64,000 nucleotides of DNA from a virus. Under the pieces are notes generated by a model. That model had not been told where the DNA came from, ran no database searches, and worked only from the letters and a program-made list of their open reading frames with translations. Of the stretch, positions 32,846 to 41,025 are shown piece after piece. The DNA lies in the IMG/VR virus record IMGVR_UViG_3300005549_000009, positions 1 through 64,000 of that record; one strand, written 5' to 3'. The position numbers and the translations under genes were made by a program. Within the stretch, counting starts at the first letter, position 1; every line of letters starts with the position of its first letter.

Positions 32846-33553
32846 ATGAGTGAAAAAGAATCCGTTCTGGACAAGATCAAGAAGTTGCTCCGGCTCACGT
32901 CGTCTAGCAACCAGCACGAATCGCAGCTGGCCATGGAGCGCGCCCAGGAGCTTGCACTAAGGCACGGGATCGATATTTCAGGCGTTGATTCGAAGGAGCC
33001 GGATGCTTCGGAGATCATCCAAGAGCAAGCGGATTATCGGCGAACTACGCACGGGAAATTTGCTGGCGCAATCGTGCTCCAGTTCTGGCCGGTTAAGGCC
33101 GTCAAAGCCGCGACGGTCCTTTTTTGGATTGGCACACGCGAAGATGTTCAAATGGCGCGCTACGTCTACGAGTTTCTCATGGTCGAGTTTCCGCGCCTCT
33201 GGAAGATGCATCAACGAGCTGAGGGCCTCGCTGTCAATTCGCGAGGTGACTACTTCTATGGTTTGTATCGTGGCTTGAGTCAGAAGCTGAAGAAGAACAA
33301 GGATCGGATTCTTGCGCAGGAACAGGCAGCCAGAGGCCATGCTGCAATGAACAGTTACGCGCTGGCCGTTCGCAATAAGGATGTCGCGCTGGCCAAAGCG
33401 ATGCGCAAGTTGCATCCAAATACACGGTCGAGTGGCACCAGTCGCGTTTCGATTCGTAACCATAGCGTCGTCGCCTCCGGCGAGCAGGCTGGCCGCCAGA
33501 TCAACCTGAACCGGCCCGTCGAAGGCGTCGGGAACCGTAAGCAACTCGGTTAG
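32846..33553 (+). CDS. DUF2786 protein
   Basis: The first 40 residues, 'VLDKIKKLLRLTSSSNQHES' and 'MERAQELALRHGID', are the DUF2786 helices. The rest has 'GTREDVQMARYVYEFLMVEF', a shared second part of many phage DUF2786 proteins, and a basic C-terminal tail. The ATG 32846 is preferred because a long upstream extension would overlap the previous gene. DUF2786 proteins are common next to recombination and replication genes; their role is unknown. Confidence 0.75.
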   Translation: MSEKESVLDKIKKLLRLTSSSNQHESQLAMERAQELALRHGIDISGVDSKEPDASEIIQEQADYRRTTHGKFAGAIVLQFWPVKAVKAATVLFWIGTREDVQMARYVYEFLMVEFPRLWKMHQRAEGLAVNSRGDYFYGLYRGLSQKLKKNKDRILAQEQAARGHAAMNSYALAVRNKDVALAKAMRKLHPNTRSSGTSRVSIRNHSVVASGEQAGRQINLNRPVEGVGNRKQLG

Positions 33554-33571
33554 TCTGCCGATAACAAAGAG

Positions 33572-35236
33572 ATGAGCACCGACACCCTATCCGCCGCCCA
33601 GCGCGCCGCCGCCGAAACCGCCGCAAAAAACGTGCTCTGCATCGCAGGCGCCGGGTCGGGCAAGTCCAAAACGCTTTGCGCCCGCATCCGCCACCAAGTA
33701 GCCAGCGCCATGGACCCAGCGCAGATCGTGGCCATCACTTTCACGAATCAAGCGGCTCTGGTGCTGAAGCAACGGCTGCCGGACCTGACGCTTGGTCATG
33801 TTGGAACGATCCATAGCTGGATTCTCCGCCTCTTGCGCGAGCATGGCCCCGCGCTCCTGGGGCTCCCGAAGCGGCTCACGGTTCTGACGGCCACCCAAGC
33901 GGAAGAGTTGCTGGCCGAGGTGCAGGCCGGGTTCGGGGGCAAGGTGGCGAAGCTGAGTGCAACGCGGGTTTCGAATTCGATTAAGAATGAAGCGGTTTTG
34001 GCCGGATTCAATAGAGGCGACATGTCCGATCCTGCCAGATTGGTCAACTTTGAATTCCACTCCCGTCTGCTCCGCGACGGGATGCTGAGCTTCGACGCGA
34101 TTTTGCACTTTGGATTTCTGCTGGCTGAGCGGCTGGCGGCAACCAAGACGCCCGTCTGCCATACGCTTTTGATTGACGAATACCAAGACTGCTCAATTTT
34201 GGTTCACCAGATTCTGCTTCTCTTACCGACACTCAGCAAGTTCGCGGTCGGAGATCCAGACCAGAGTATCATGAGCTTCGCGGGCGGCTCCATCCAAGGT
34301 ATCCTGGGGCTATCGCGCAACCCCTCCTGGGAGACCCACATCCTGGGCGATAACTATCGGTGCGGCCAAGTGATCTGTGACGCGGCCAACCGGCTGATCA
34401 GCCACAACAAGGCGCGGGTGCCAAAGGAGATCAAGGCGGCCAGTGGCCACGCTTCATACGTTATGGAATTTTCACGCGCTGACGAGGCGACACAAACCCA
34501 ATTCATTGTCGATTATCTTAAGCGCATGCCCCCCGACAAAACCGCCATGATCCTAGCCCGCACAAACTTCCAAGTGCGCCAGCTTTCCGACGCCCTCCGC
34601 GCTGCCGGTATCCAGCTCCAGGAACGGTTGCAGCCGGACCTGCCCCCTGATTGGGAAGCGGTGCGCCAGTTCGTAGCCTTCCTGGGGCAGCCGGATAACG
34701 ATTGGCTCGCCTACCGGTTCCTGTGCCAGACGCGGAGTAGGGCTGAGGCGAATTCCTGGCGACAATCATCGGCAGAAGCGATGACATCTATTTGGCATCG
34801 GCTTTGTAGCCAGCAACCTGAGTTTCAGCGGCAGTTCTATGGCGACGTGGCAACAACGGCGGCTCGATTCTTCTCTCGGGCCTCCTGCGAACTGCTCCAG
34901 CGCATCGTGGCCAGCCAGCCAGGGATACCGGTTGCCGAGCTTGGCTTAGCCCTGGAGGGCGTCGGGACGGTTGGACAGCCAGACGCACGAATTGTCTGCC
35001 AGACCGCGCACAAGGCTAAGGGCGGCGAAGCTGACTGGATTTTCGTGGCTGGTCTGACTGCCGACGTTTGGAACGCCAAGCCCGAAGAGACTGAGGAAAA
35101 TCGACGACTTTTATACGTTTGCCTCACTCGCGCCCGCGAAGCCGTGTTCCTCTCCGCGCCTCGCTACGGCCGCACTGCGGAGTGGCAGCGGCGGCCGAGC
35201 GAGCTGGAACCGAGTCAGTTTTTGGGGGAGTTATGA
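33572..35236 (+). CDS. UvrD/Rep-like SF1 DNA helicase
   Basis: A 554-residue protein with ordered SF1A motifs: Walker A 'GAGSGKSKT' near residue 28, 'ITFTNQAALVLKQRL' (Ia), 'IDEYQDCS' near 202, 'VGDPDQSIMSF' near 227, 'NYRCGQ' (IV) and 'LLYVCLTRARE' near 518 (VI). It is somewhat short for UvrD (about 720), with reduced 1B/2B domains. It probably unwinds DNA ahead of the phage replisome or in repair. Confidence 0.85.
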   Translation: MSTDTLSAAQRAAAETAAKNVLCIAGAGSGKSKTLCARIRHQVASAMDPAQIVAITFTNQAALVLKQRLPDLTLGHVGTIHSWILRLLREHGPALLGLPKRLTVLTATQAEELLAEVQAGFGGKVAKLSATRVSNSIKNEAVLAGFNRGDMSDPARLVNFEFHSRLLRDGMLSFDAILHFGFLLAERLAATKTPVCHTLLIDEYQDCSILVHQILLLLPTLSKFAVGDPDQSIMSFAGGSIQGILGLSRNPSWETHILGDNYRCGQVICDAANRLISHNKARVPKEIKAASGHASYVMEFSRADEATQTQFIVDYLKRMPPDKTAMILARTNFQVRQLSDALRAAGIQLQERLQPDLPPDWEAVRQFVAFLGQPDNDWLAYRFLCQTRSRAEANSWRQSSAEAMTSIWHRLCSQQPEFQRQFYGDVATTAARFFSRASCELLQRIVASQPGIPVAELGLALEGVGTVGQPDARIVCQTAHKAKGGEADWIFVAGLTADVWNAKPEETEENRRLLYVCLTRAREAVFLSAPRYGRTAEWQRRPSELEPSQFLGEL

Positions 35237-35427
35237 CACAAAAGCCTTCCAGGAAAGAGGTTGCCACAATCCGCTCGCTGATTGCTAAGGAGAACAGGCG
35301 GCGAAAGAAAAAGCATTTACCTCTGTTGCCGAACGTGACCGCCAAGCAATTAAAAATGGGTTACGAGCGGATCATTGCCGACAACTTGAAAGCAGCCTGG
35401 AGAAGGTCAATTAAACGCGCCAAATGA
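35233..35427 (+). CDS. small basic protein, unknown
   Basis: 64 residues, very rich in Lys and Arg ('AKENRRRKKKHLPLLP'), beginning with ATG 35233 inside the previous stop. Nucleic-acid binding is likely from the charge. It overlaps the next ATG by four bases. No family is recognised. Confidence 0.5.
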   Translation: MTQKPSRKEVATIRSLIAKENRRRKKKHLPLLPNVTAKQLKMGYERIIADNLKAAWRRSIKRAK

Positions 35428-35627
35428 AAACCGAAGCCGAGATCCGGGCTGCGATGGAACAACTCGCCCACTTAAGCCATTTGGCCTGCGAGGAAAACGA
35501 TCACGAAACAGTCAATAGGCTAGGTTTATTTATCGGCGCGTTTCAATGGGTGATCGGGGACGGCACCGGTAGATTTGAATCATTATTATCCGATCTAAAC
35601 GCGACCTTCCAGGAACCAAAACCATGA
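35424..35627 (+). CDS. small acidic protein A, tandem paralogue
   Basis: 67 residues beginning MKTEAEIRAAMEQLAHL. It shares its opening and a central 'A/HxxQWV' pattern ('GAFQWVIGD') with the next gene ('HALQWVLEK'), so the pair came from a tandem duplication. Both are joined by ATGA overlaps. Function unknown. Confidence 0.5.
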   Translation: MKTEAEIRAAMEQLAHLSHLACEENDHETVNRLGLFIGAFQWVIGDGTGRFESLLSDLNATFQEPKP

Positions 35628-35833
35628 GAACCGAGCCTGAAATCCGGGACCTGCTCCGCGCTATGACCTGCGCCGCAGCCGACATGGAAGCCAACTCAGA
35701 TGGCCAAGTGATGGCCGTCAACATCGTGCATGCCCTGCAATGGGTTCTCGAAAAGGAATCGTCGCCCGCCTTTGCCGTCATGGTTCAGGAAGCAAAGGGC
35801 TTCCTTGCCCGCCGCGCCGCCCGCAGCAACTAG
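35624..35833 (+). CDS. small acidic protein B, tandem paralogue
   Basis: 69 residues with MRTEPEIRDLLRAMTCA at the start, matching the preceding gene in layout and 'QWV' core. The C-terminus 'FLARRAARSN' is more basic. The gene closes the operon before a 214-nt non-coding gap. Confidence 0.5.
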   Translation: MRTEPEIRDLLRAMTCAAADMEANSDGQVMAVNIVHALQWVLEKESSPAFAVMVQEAKGFLARRAARSN

Positions 35834-36047
35834 CCTCCCCGAATCCAGAGGCCGCGCAAGGCGGCCCACGACCCCCCACGGTTAGTAGCGCGCCTGGCAA
35901 CGGCCTCTGGTGCCCCTGAGTCTGCCAGCTGGGCGGCTGGGGCGGTAGCTGGACTTTGGGGTAGGGGAAATCCAGTGAATAAGTTGTGGGCAAGTTCTGA
36001 CTTTTTGCACTGTTAAATTGAGTTAACACGTGTTTACGTTTGTTTGC
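35834..36047 (+). promoter_or_regulatory. non-coding gap before replication initiator, AACACGTGTT palindrome
   Basis: The GC-rich left half holds no feature I can support. The right half is AT-rich and carries a perfect 10-bp palindrome AACACGTGTT at 36025-36034, 13 nt before ATG 36048, suited to a dimeric repressor. Promoter boxes here are not clear. Transcription of the replication genes is likely to start in this gap. Confidence 0.4.
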
Positions 36048-36953
36048 ATGGCACACGCAAAACTCTTTTCATCTATCACGGATTCTTCGCTCTGGTCCTG
36101 CCCAAAAGACGTTCGGCTTCTGTTTATTACGCTGTTAGCCAAAGCGGATGCGACTGGGTTCTTTGAAGCTGCATTGCCTGGATTAGCTCGTGCGGCTAAC
36201 CTGACAATCGAGGAGACGAGGCCCGCGCTTGAAATCCTGATGGCCCCCGATCCACATTCGAAGGACCTGGACGATCAACCGGAGCTGGAAGGGCGACGAG
36301 TCGTTAAGGCCCCAGGGGGATGGATGGTTGTGAATTATCAAAAGTATCGAGCACGCCAGTCTGAGGAGGATAGGCGCGAATACATGCGTGATTACATGAG
36401 GGATTATCGGGCCAGTAAACAAACCGTTAACAGTGTTAGCGAAAGTAAAGAATCCCCTTCTGCTTCTGCTTCTGCTTCTGTTCCCTCCCCGAAGGGGGAA
36501 TCCAAAGGGGGAAGGTTTCAGCCGCCGACGTTGGAAGAGGTGAAGCGTATGGCTAAGGAGATCTCATTGCCGGAACCTGAGGCGTTTAAATTCCACTGCT
36601 ATTACGAATCGAACGGCTGGAAGGTCGGTCGGAACGCAATGCGGAATTGGCACACCGCCCTGTCAGGCTGGAAATCTAGAATTGAAACTTATGATCGACG
36701 ACCCACATCAAAAACCAATTCAGGAAACCTTGGAGGAAACTCTAGAGCGCTTGGCCAGTATGCGGACCCAAACCAGTCTGCCAAAACCGCAGCCACCGTT
36801 GAACGACTCGCCGCTAGACGACAGGCCGCGAATCGACCTTGCAACCCCGTGGCAACGCAAGTGGTTAGCCCTGTCAGCGTGGCACCCCAAGGTTCAGGAA
36901 GCAGCGACGGCCACGGAGCAATGGTGCAGCCGAGCCTGCCGCAACCAACGTAA
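36048..36953 (+). CDS. replication initiator / replisome organiser-like protein
   Basis: The 301-residue protein opens 'HAKLFSSITDSSLWSCPKDV' followed by 'LAKADATGFFEAALPGLARA' and 'NYQKYRARQSEEDRREYMRD', the winged-helix pattern of phage replication initiators (O/DnaD-like). An Ala/Ser linker and a helical second domain follow. The final ~87 residues are low complexity and overlap the DnaC-like gene in another frame. ATG 36048 preferred to GTG 36030. Confidence 0.75.
   Translation: MAHAKLFSSITDSSLWSCPKDVRLLFITLLAKADATGFFEAALPGLARAANLTIEETRPALEILMAPDPHSKDLDDQPELEGRRVVKAPGGWMVVNYQKYRARQSEEDRREYMRDYMRDYRASKQTVNSVSESKESPSASASASVPSPKGESKGGRFQPPTLEEVKRMAKEISLPEPEAFKFHCYYESNGWKVGRNAMRNWHTALSGWKSRIETYDRRPTSKTNSGNLGGNSRALGQYADPNQSAKTAATVERLAARRQAANRPCNPVATQVVSPVSVAPQGSGSSDGHGAMVQPSLPQPT
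36457..36480 (+). repeat. CTTCTG hexanucleotide tandem repeat
   Basis: Four copies of CTTCTG at 36457-36480 encode a Ser-Ala linker in the replication initiator. The unit is a multiple of three, so length change is harmless to frame. Confidence 0.7.
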
Positions 36954-37407
36954 CCAGCCACTGCTCGTTTTGGCCGGACCTACTGGTATCGGGAAAACGC
37001 ACTCGCTTATGGGTGCATGGCGATTCATGAACGCGGTTCAATTCCAGCTGTTCGAAAACGGAGACTGGATCAAGCGCATTGACGAGGGGACGGTTTCCGT
37101 CGAACGAGTCCTTTGGTCGAGGGTAGCAGACGAGATTAAAGAGAATGGATTCAACTTGTTCGAGTCCTTGATGGCCGCTGATATTGCGTTCATCGACGAC
37201 ATTGGGGCTGAGCACGATCCTTGGGGTCAAGTAACGGCCAAGCTTTGCCAAATTCTGACGCGACGTGAGGATAAGTTCACTATGATTACGACGAACTATG
37301 GGCCTGTGGATTGGACCGCGAAGTTTGATGCGCGAATTAGTGACCGTCTTTTGCGTGGCAGTGATATCGTCGATCTTGCAGGCGTTGAATCCTGGTCTCA
37401 ATTGTGA
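36691..37407 (+). CDS. DnaC-like helicase loader (AAA+)
   Basis: A 238-residue protein with Walker A 'GPTGIGKTHSL' near 95, Walker B 'AFIDDIGAEHD' near 165, 'MITTNYGP' sensor-1 and 'DARISDRLLRG' (arginine finger region), the DnaC/IstB pattern. ATG 36691 places the first ~87 codons over the initiator gene in another frame; ATG 36760 is a shorter alternative. It probably loads the replicative helicase together with the initiator. Confidence 0.8.
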   Translation: MIDDPHQKPIQETLEETLERLASMRTQTSLPKPQPPLNDSPLDDRPRIDLATPWQRKWLALSAWHPKVQEAATATEQWCSRACRNQRNQPLLVLAGPTGIGKTHSLMGAWRFMNAVQFQLFENGDWIKRIDEGTVSVERVLWSRVADEIKENGFNLFESLMAADIAFIDDIGAEHDPWGQVTAKLCQILTRREDKFTMITTNYGPVDWTAKFDARISDRLLRGSDIVDLAGVESWSQL

Positions 37408-38075
37408 TGATTCGCTTGACCCCTCGCCCCATGTGCCCGACACTGCCCCGCAGCAACCGAACTGATCCGAGAATGCGCAAGGAAGCCCGCAGCGAGAACC
37501 GCCCCGAAACCCGCAACCAATCGCCCCGCCTAGCCCCGCCCCCAGCTGCCGAAGCCATCCGCAACCTGGTGGAACGCATCCTGTGCGAGCTGGCCAAGCG
37601 GCGCGAGTTCCTGTTCGTCACCCTCGACCCGTTCGACGGCGGCTGGTCGATCCACGTCCAGTGCCACGAGTCGGACATGGGCCGGATTCTGGGGACTGGC
37701 GGGAAACGGTATGACGCGCTCCTGGAGGTTGTGAAGGCCCTGGGAGTTCGCGCCAAGCTGCGGATGCTGCTCCCTCGCTACCAGCCACCGGTTACGCAGC
37801 CAATGGGGCCGAGCTACATGTTCGAGCCTGCCGAGGCACAGGATAGGGTGACGCGGCTCGTCCTGGACCTGCTGAAGGCGTTGGACGACGGCACGGGCAC
37901 GGTTGGGGTGACCAAAGCCGGGATCGATCTGAGCTTCGATCTGCGCACGGAGGAGCCGGAGCTGTGGGAGCTGATCCTCGAGCATGTATCCACGATCTTC
38001 AAAGCCATTGGGTTTGGGACGGGGCTGAATCTTTCCTTGCGCGTCTTGCCGTTGGAACCGGAGCCGACCCCATGA
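37407..38075 (+). CDS. KH-domain RNA/ssDNA-binding protein
   Basis: A 222-residue protein whose residues ~55-120 contain 'GRILGTGGKRYDALLEVVKALG', the GxxG loop and helices of a KH domain close to KhpA. The N-terminus is basic and Pro-rich and the C-terminus adds a folded domain. ATG 37407 overlaps the previous stop; ATG 37473 is a shorter option preceded by the conserved ACCGAACTGATCCGAGA leader. Phage KH proteins are rare. Confidence 0.65.
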   Translation: MIRLTPRPMCPTLPRSNRTDPRMRKEARSENRPETRNQSPRLAPPPAAEAIRNLVERILCELAKRREFLFVTLDPFDGGWSIHVQCHESDMGRILGTGGKRYDALLEVVKALGVRAKLRMLLPRYQPPVTQPMGPSYMFEPAEAQDRVTRLVLDLLKALDDGTGTVGVTKAGIDLSFDLRTEEPELWELILEHVSTIFKAIGFGTGLNLSLRVLPLEPEPTP

Positions 38076-38332
38076 AACTAAACGAATTTGTCCGCATCGT
38101 GAGCCACCTGAACCCAGACAACCGTTACCGGATGGAAGAGCGCGCAGCCATCGCGGAGTTCCACGGCAACATGACGCGGGAGCAAGCCGAAGCTCAGACG
38201 GCGGCTCAAGCGGAAACGATCATCGTCCGGGACGAAACCTGCCAGCTCTGTGACGGGCGCGGGAAGGTCGGCGAGCAGCCCTGTGCCAATTGCAACGGAC
38301 AAGGGCGAATCGTGAGTCAAACTGCATCCTAA
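38072..38332 (+). CDS. zinc-finger protein with DnaJ-type CxxCxGxG repeats
   Basis: 86 residues: a basic/acidic N-terminal helix and a C-terminal pair of Cys motifs, 'CQLCDGRGKVG' and 'CANCNGQGRI', the repeat unit of the DnaJ zinc domain. It starts four bases before the previous stop. It may bind RNA or a host chaperone. Function unknown. Confidence 0.6.
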   Translation: MKLNEFVRIVSHLNPDNRYRMEERAAIAEFHGNMTREQAEAQTAAQAETIIVRDETCQLCDGRGKVGEQPCANCNGQGRIVSQTAS

Positions 38333-38541
38333 TGACTGAGCTACTCCCATGTCCGTTCTGTGGTGCGCCTGCCAAGATTGGCGGCAGAGCAACCGTGCTG
38401 GTTACATGCACGAACTGTTCAGCAACTACCTTTCAAATCTTGGCCGATAAACAGAGCGCAATCGTCGCTTGGAATCGCCGAGCAACCCCTAAAAACCTAT
38501 GCCATTTTTCGAACGTGGAAACGACAAGTTGCGGGAACTAG
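38332..38541 (+). CDS. Lar-like restriction alleviation protein
   Basis: The 69-residue protein begins 'LLPCPFCGAPAKIGGRATV' and has 'VTCTNCSATTF' and 'SAIVAWNRRA' at the end, the Lar family pattern (zinc ribbon followed by WNxR). Lar proteins reduce host type I restriction. It begins one base before the previous stop. The anti-restriction role is from the family. Confidence 0.75.
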   Translation: MTELLPCPFCGAPAKIGGRATVLVTCTNCSATTFQILADKQSAIVAWNRRATPKNLCHFSNVETTSCGN

Positions 38542-39056
38542 CCAACGATCTACTCTGCAAATTCGAGACGCACAAACCCGTGCTGGATGCCAAAGTGAAG
38601 ATCGATTACGTGTTCGCCTTCTGTGACCGGGACGAAGAAACCGGTGAGCCGCTAAACGACGCTCTGACCAAGAATGGAATGAAATGTCTTGGGCTGACGC
38701 GCAAGCTGCCACCCAAAGACCGAGTCATGGGCCGAGGTGACGCGGAGGTTGCCCTGGACGGCGACTGGTGGGCTAAGGCGAACCCGGACGAGCAAGCCGC
38801 GCTCCTGGACCATGAGTTGCACCATATCGCACCAAAGCTCAAGAAAGGTGTGCTCCAGGTCGATGCTCAGGGCCGCCCGCAGCTGTTTCTGCGCAAACAT
38901 GACTTTGAGGTGGGCTGGTTCCACATCATCGCCGCTCGGCACGAAGCCGCCGTTGAACGGCACCAGGCGCGGGGGCTCATGGACGGTTATGGGCAACTGT
39001 ATTGGCCGGAGCTGGTGGGGCCTGGCAAGGTAACGAAGCTGCCGAAGAGCGCATGA
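38499..39056 (+). CDS. putative phage metallopeptidase
   Basis: A 185-residue protein with 'ALLDHELHHIAPKL' near residue 108, a HExxH-type zinc site, and 'GWFHIIAARHEAAVERHQ' downstream, the pattern of the phage metallopeptidase-like family. Its ATG overlaps the previous gene by 43 nt. The substrate is unknown. Confidence 0.65.
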   Translation: MPFFERGNDKLRELANDLLCKFETHKPVLDAKVKIDYVFAFCDRDEETGEPLNDALTKNGMKCLGLTRKLPPKDRVMGRGDAEVALDGDWWAKANPDEQAALLDHELHHIAPKLKKGVLQVDAQGRPQLFLRKHDFEVGWFHIIAARHEAAVERHQARGLMDGYGQLYWPELVGPGKVTKLPKSA

Positions 39057-39101
39057 ATTTCCCGTTCCCGGACGAGCGATCCGCGTGGTTTCTGAGCATT
39101 C

Positions 39102-39218
39102 ATGCAGGTTCTGCGCCGCCATGACTCTGGGGACGGGAAGCTTTCGTTCCGTTGTAGCGACAAATGCCGATTCTCCCTGGAATACGGGTGGTTAGTAGCC
39201 ATGTCGGCATCGCGGTGA
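39102..39218 (+). CDS. possible short Cys-containing peptide
   Basis: A 38-residue frame from ATG 39102, with 'LSFRCSDKCRFSLEYGWLVA', reads like a small folded protein. No ribosome site is clear. A competing 23-residue frame begins at ATG 39053 with an ATGA overlap. Either may be the true product, or the gap 39057-39246 may be non-coding. Confidence 0.35.
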   Translation: MQVLRRHDSGDGKLSFRCSDKCRFSLEYGWLVAMSASR

Positions 39219-39246
39219 CCAGCGGAACGAATACTTTTAAAACGAT

Positions 39247-39672
39247 ATGAGTCGATCCGGTTACAACGATGAGGTAGACGATCAATTGCAGTTCGGTCGC
39301 TGGCGGGCCATGGTGGCTAGTGCGACGCGAGGCAAGCGTGGGCAGGCGATGTTCAAGGAGTTGCTGGCGGCGTTAGATGCGATGCCAAACAAGCGATTGA
39401 TTGCGCATGATCTTGAAAAGGAAGGCGAGGTTTGCACGCTAGGAGCCCTTGCAAAAGCCAACCAGATTCCAGTGGCCGGAGTCGATCCTGAGGAGCCGGA
39501 GCAGGTGGCGAAGCTGTTCGACATTGCGCCGTGCTTGGCGCAAGAGATCGAATATATGAACGACGAAAACTGGCCGTTCGAAGATTTCCGATCAGATACA
39601 AACGAACCGATGACCCCAGAGACGCGCTGGGAGCGGATGCGCGACTGGGTGGCCAAGCAGATCAAAACGTGA
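39247..39672 (+). CDS. conserved phage protein, unknown
   Basis: The 141-residue protein has the motif set 'RWRAMVASATRGKRGQAMFKE', 'LLAALDAMPNKRLIAHDLE' and 'LAQEIEYMNDE' that I have seen in many phage proteins of unknown function. Mostly helical, no signal. It overlaps the nuclease-like gene (GTGA at 39669). Confidence 0.6.
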   Translation: MSRSGYNDEVDDQLQFGRWRAMVASATRGKRGQAMFKELLAALDAMPNKRLIAHDLEKEGEVCTLGALAKANQIPVAGVDPEEPEQVAKLFDIAPCLAQEIEYMNDENWPFEDFRSDTNEPMTPETRWERMRDWVAKQIKT

Positions 39673-40127
39673 GCCAGCGAGCTGACCAACCTTGGGTAGA
39701 CCGGCACAACGCCCGCGTCGCCCGGCAGCGGGAGGATCGTGAAGCATGGCATCCGTTGCCAGCGAGCGGCATCCGAATCACGCCGCAGGACCTGCACAGT
39801 TTCGAAGCAGCCCAGGAAGCCCAGCGGCTGGCCCCCGACGCCGTAGACCTGGAAGAAAAGCTAGCCCAAGACATCATCGGCGAGTGCAACCGTCGCGGCT
39901 GGCTCTGGTTCCGAAGCCGAACCGACCTGGCCAGTACGAGGCGGGAAGGCGAATGGGACTTTGAGATCTTGGCCGACGGTGGCCGCACATTCCGGATCGA
40001 GTGCAAGCGCCGAGGCGAGAAAGAGCGACCAGAGCAATTGGGCCTGCGTCTCTGGGCCGAGCGGCTCGGGCACCGGGTAGCGGTGGTCTGGAGCTTTCGG
40101 CAGTTTCTTGAGGTGATCGATGCGTGA
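39669..40127 (+). CDS. VRR-NUC / PD-(D/E)XK nuclease-like protein
   Basis: GTG 39669 overlaps the previous stop and gives 152 residues. 'GWLWFRSRTDLASTRREGEW' and 'DFEILADGGRTFRIECKRRGE' contain the catalytic D...ExK core of VRR-NUC nucleases (E-C-K), followed by 'HRVAVVWSFRQFLEVI'. Such enzymes resolve branched DNA or repair damage. The exact subfamily is not confirmed. Confidence 0.65.
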   Translation: MSQRADQPWVDRHNARVARQREDREAWHPLPASGIRITPQDLHSFEAAQEAQRLAPDAVDLEEKLAQDIIGECNRRGWLWFRSRTDLASTRREGEWDFEILADGGRTFRIECKRRGEKERPEQLGLRLWAERLGHRVAVVWSFRQFLEVIDA

Positions 40128-40245
40128 CTTTTTAGTGCGGTTTTGGTGCTCGTTTCGTGGGCACGGTGATATGGAACATGTAGCTGGCTGGCCAGGATGG
40201 TATAGGCGTTGTAAGAAGTGTGGCAAGATCCTGAATCTGCACTGA
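40120..40245 (+). CDS. small Cys-rich protein
   Basis: A 41-residue frame (ATG 40120, TGA 40243) overlapping the nuclease gene end by 8 nt, with Cys at residue 10 and a 'RRCKKCGKILNL' half-knuckle. Aromatic residues are frequent (FWCSF, WPGWY). The residue pattern is protein-like and the overlap supports translation. Confidence 0.45.
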   Translation: MRDFLVRFWCSFRGHGDMEHVAGWPGWYRRCKKCGKILNLH

Positions 40246-40293
40246 GTTGTTTTCTTGTTCCAACCCCTTGCCTTTGTGGGCACTCTGCCACCC

Positions 40294-40968
40294 ATGAAGC
40301 GAATCTTTTTCTTCGTGAACGGCATCCGCACCTGGCCCGGCGACGACCGAAACTGGACCGGTCGGGCTGTTACCGCCACTCACACCCGCACCGAGCATAA
40401 AGCTGAAAAGGTTGAGTATGTGAGCCTTGCGTTGCTTCGTCCACTAGCTCAAGCGAGGCGCGCTCGAAAGCTGGTCCGCGTCCAGTCGTTCTACAACGGC
40501 TGGGAGCGCATCTTGGTAGTCCACTCGAATGGGGCCGATGTGGTTCTGGACGCCCTCGAAAAGCAGCCGTTCGGCATCCATCACTTGATCCTCATTTCGC
40601 CCGCTGTGCCCGCCAAGGAAGCCAGCGAGCAGCTACGCCGCCTCATGGAAGCCAAGCTGATCCATACCTGTGAAATCTGGGTAGGCAAAAAGGACTTCCC
40701 GTTGCACATGGCTTCCTGGTTCGTGGTGGCCCGGCTTCTGGGCTACGGGACGCTGGGTTTGTCTGGTCCCCTCATCGGTAACTGGGACCCGGCAACACTT
40801 TCCCGGTTGAGTGTCCGCACTGTCCCGAAATTTGGACACAGTGACTGGTTCGCAGACGAACACTTCGATGAGACGATGGGCAGGATTTGGCAGGCTGGGC
40901 CGACCAAGGAATCTGTAGTGACCACGGCCGAGACAGAGACCGTCCAGAACGTGTCTCCGAGTGCCTAG
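40294..40968 (+). CDS. alpha/beta hydrolase-like protein
   Basis: A 224-residue protein with 'IFFFVNGIRTWPGDDRNW' and 'RILVVHSNGADVVLDALE', where HSNGA stands for the usual GxSxG nucleophile elbow, followed by 'HHLILISPAVPAKE' and a late His near 'KFGHSDW', suiting a Ser-Asp-His triad. ATG 40294 chosen over TTG 40255. Substrate unknown; activity is inferred. Confidence 0.5.
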   Translation: MKRIFFFVNGIRTWPGDDRNWTGRAVTATHTRTEHKAEKVEYVSLALLRPLAQARRARKLVRVQSFYNGWERILVVHSNGADVVLDALEKQPFGIHHLILISPAVPAKEASEQLRRLMEAKLIHTCEIWVGKKDFPLHMASWFVVARLLGYGTLGLSGPLIGNWDPATLSRLSVRTVPKFGHSDWFADEHFDETMGRIWQAGPTKESVVTTAETETVQNVSPSA

Positions 40969-41025
40969 AAGCTGGAAACGGCCTGGCTGCGCAACGGTTG
41001 GCACGCGCTCAGCTATTAGGGTTTC

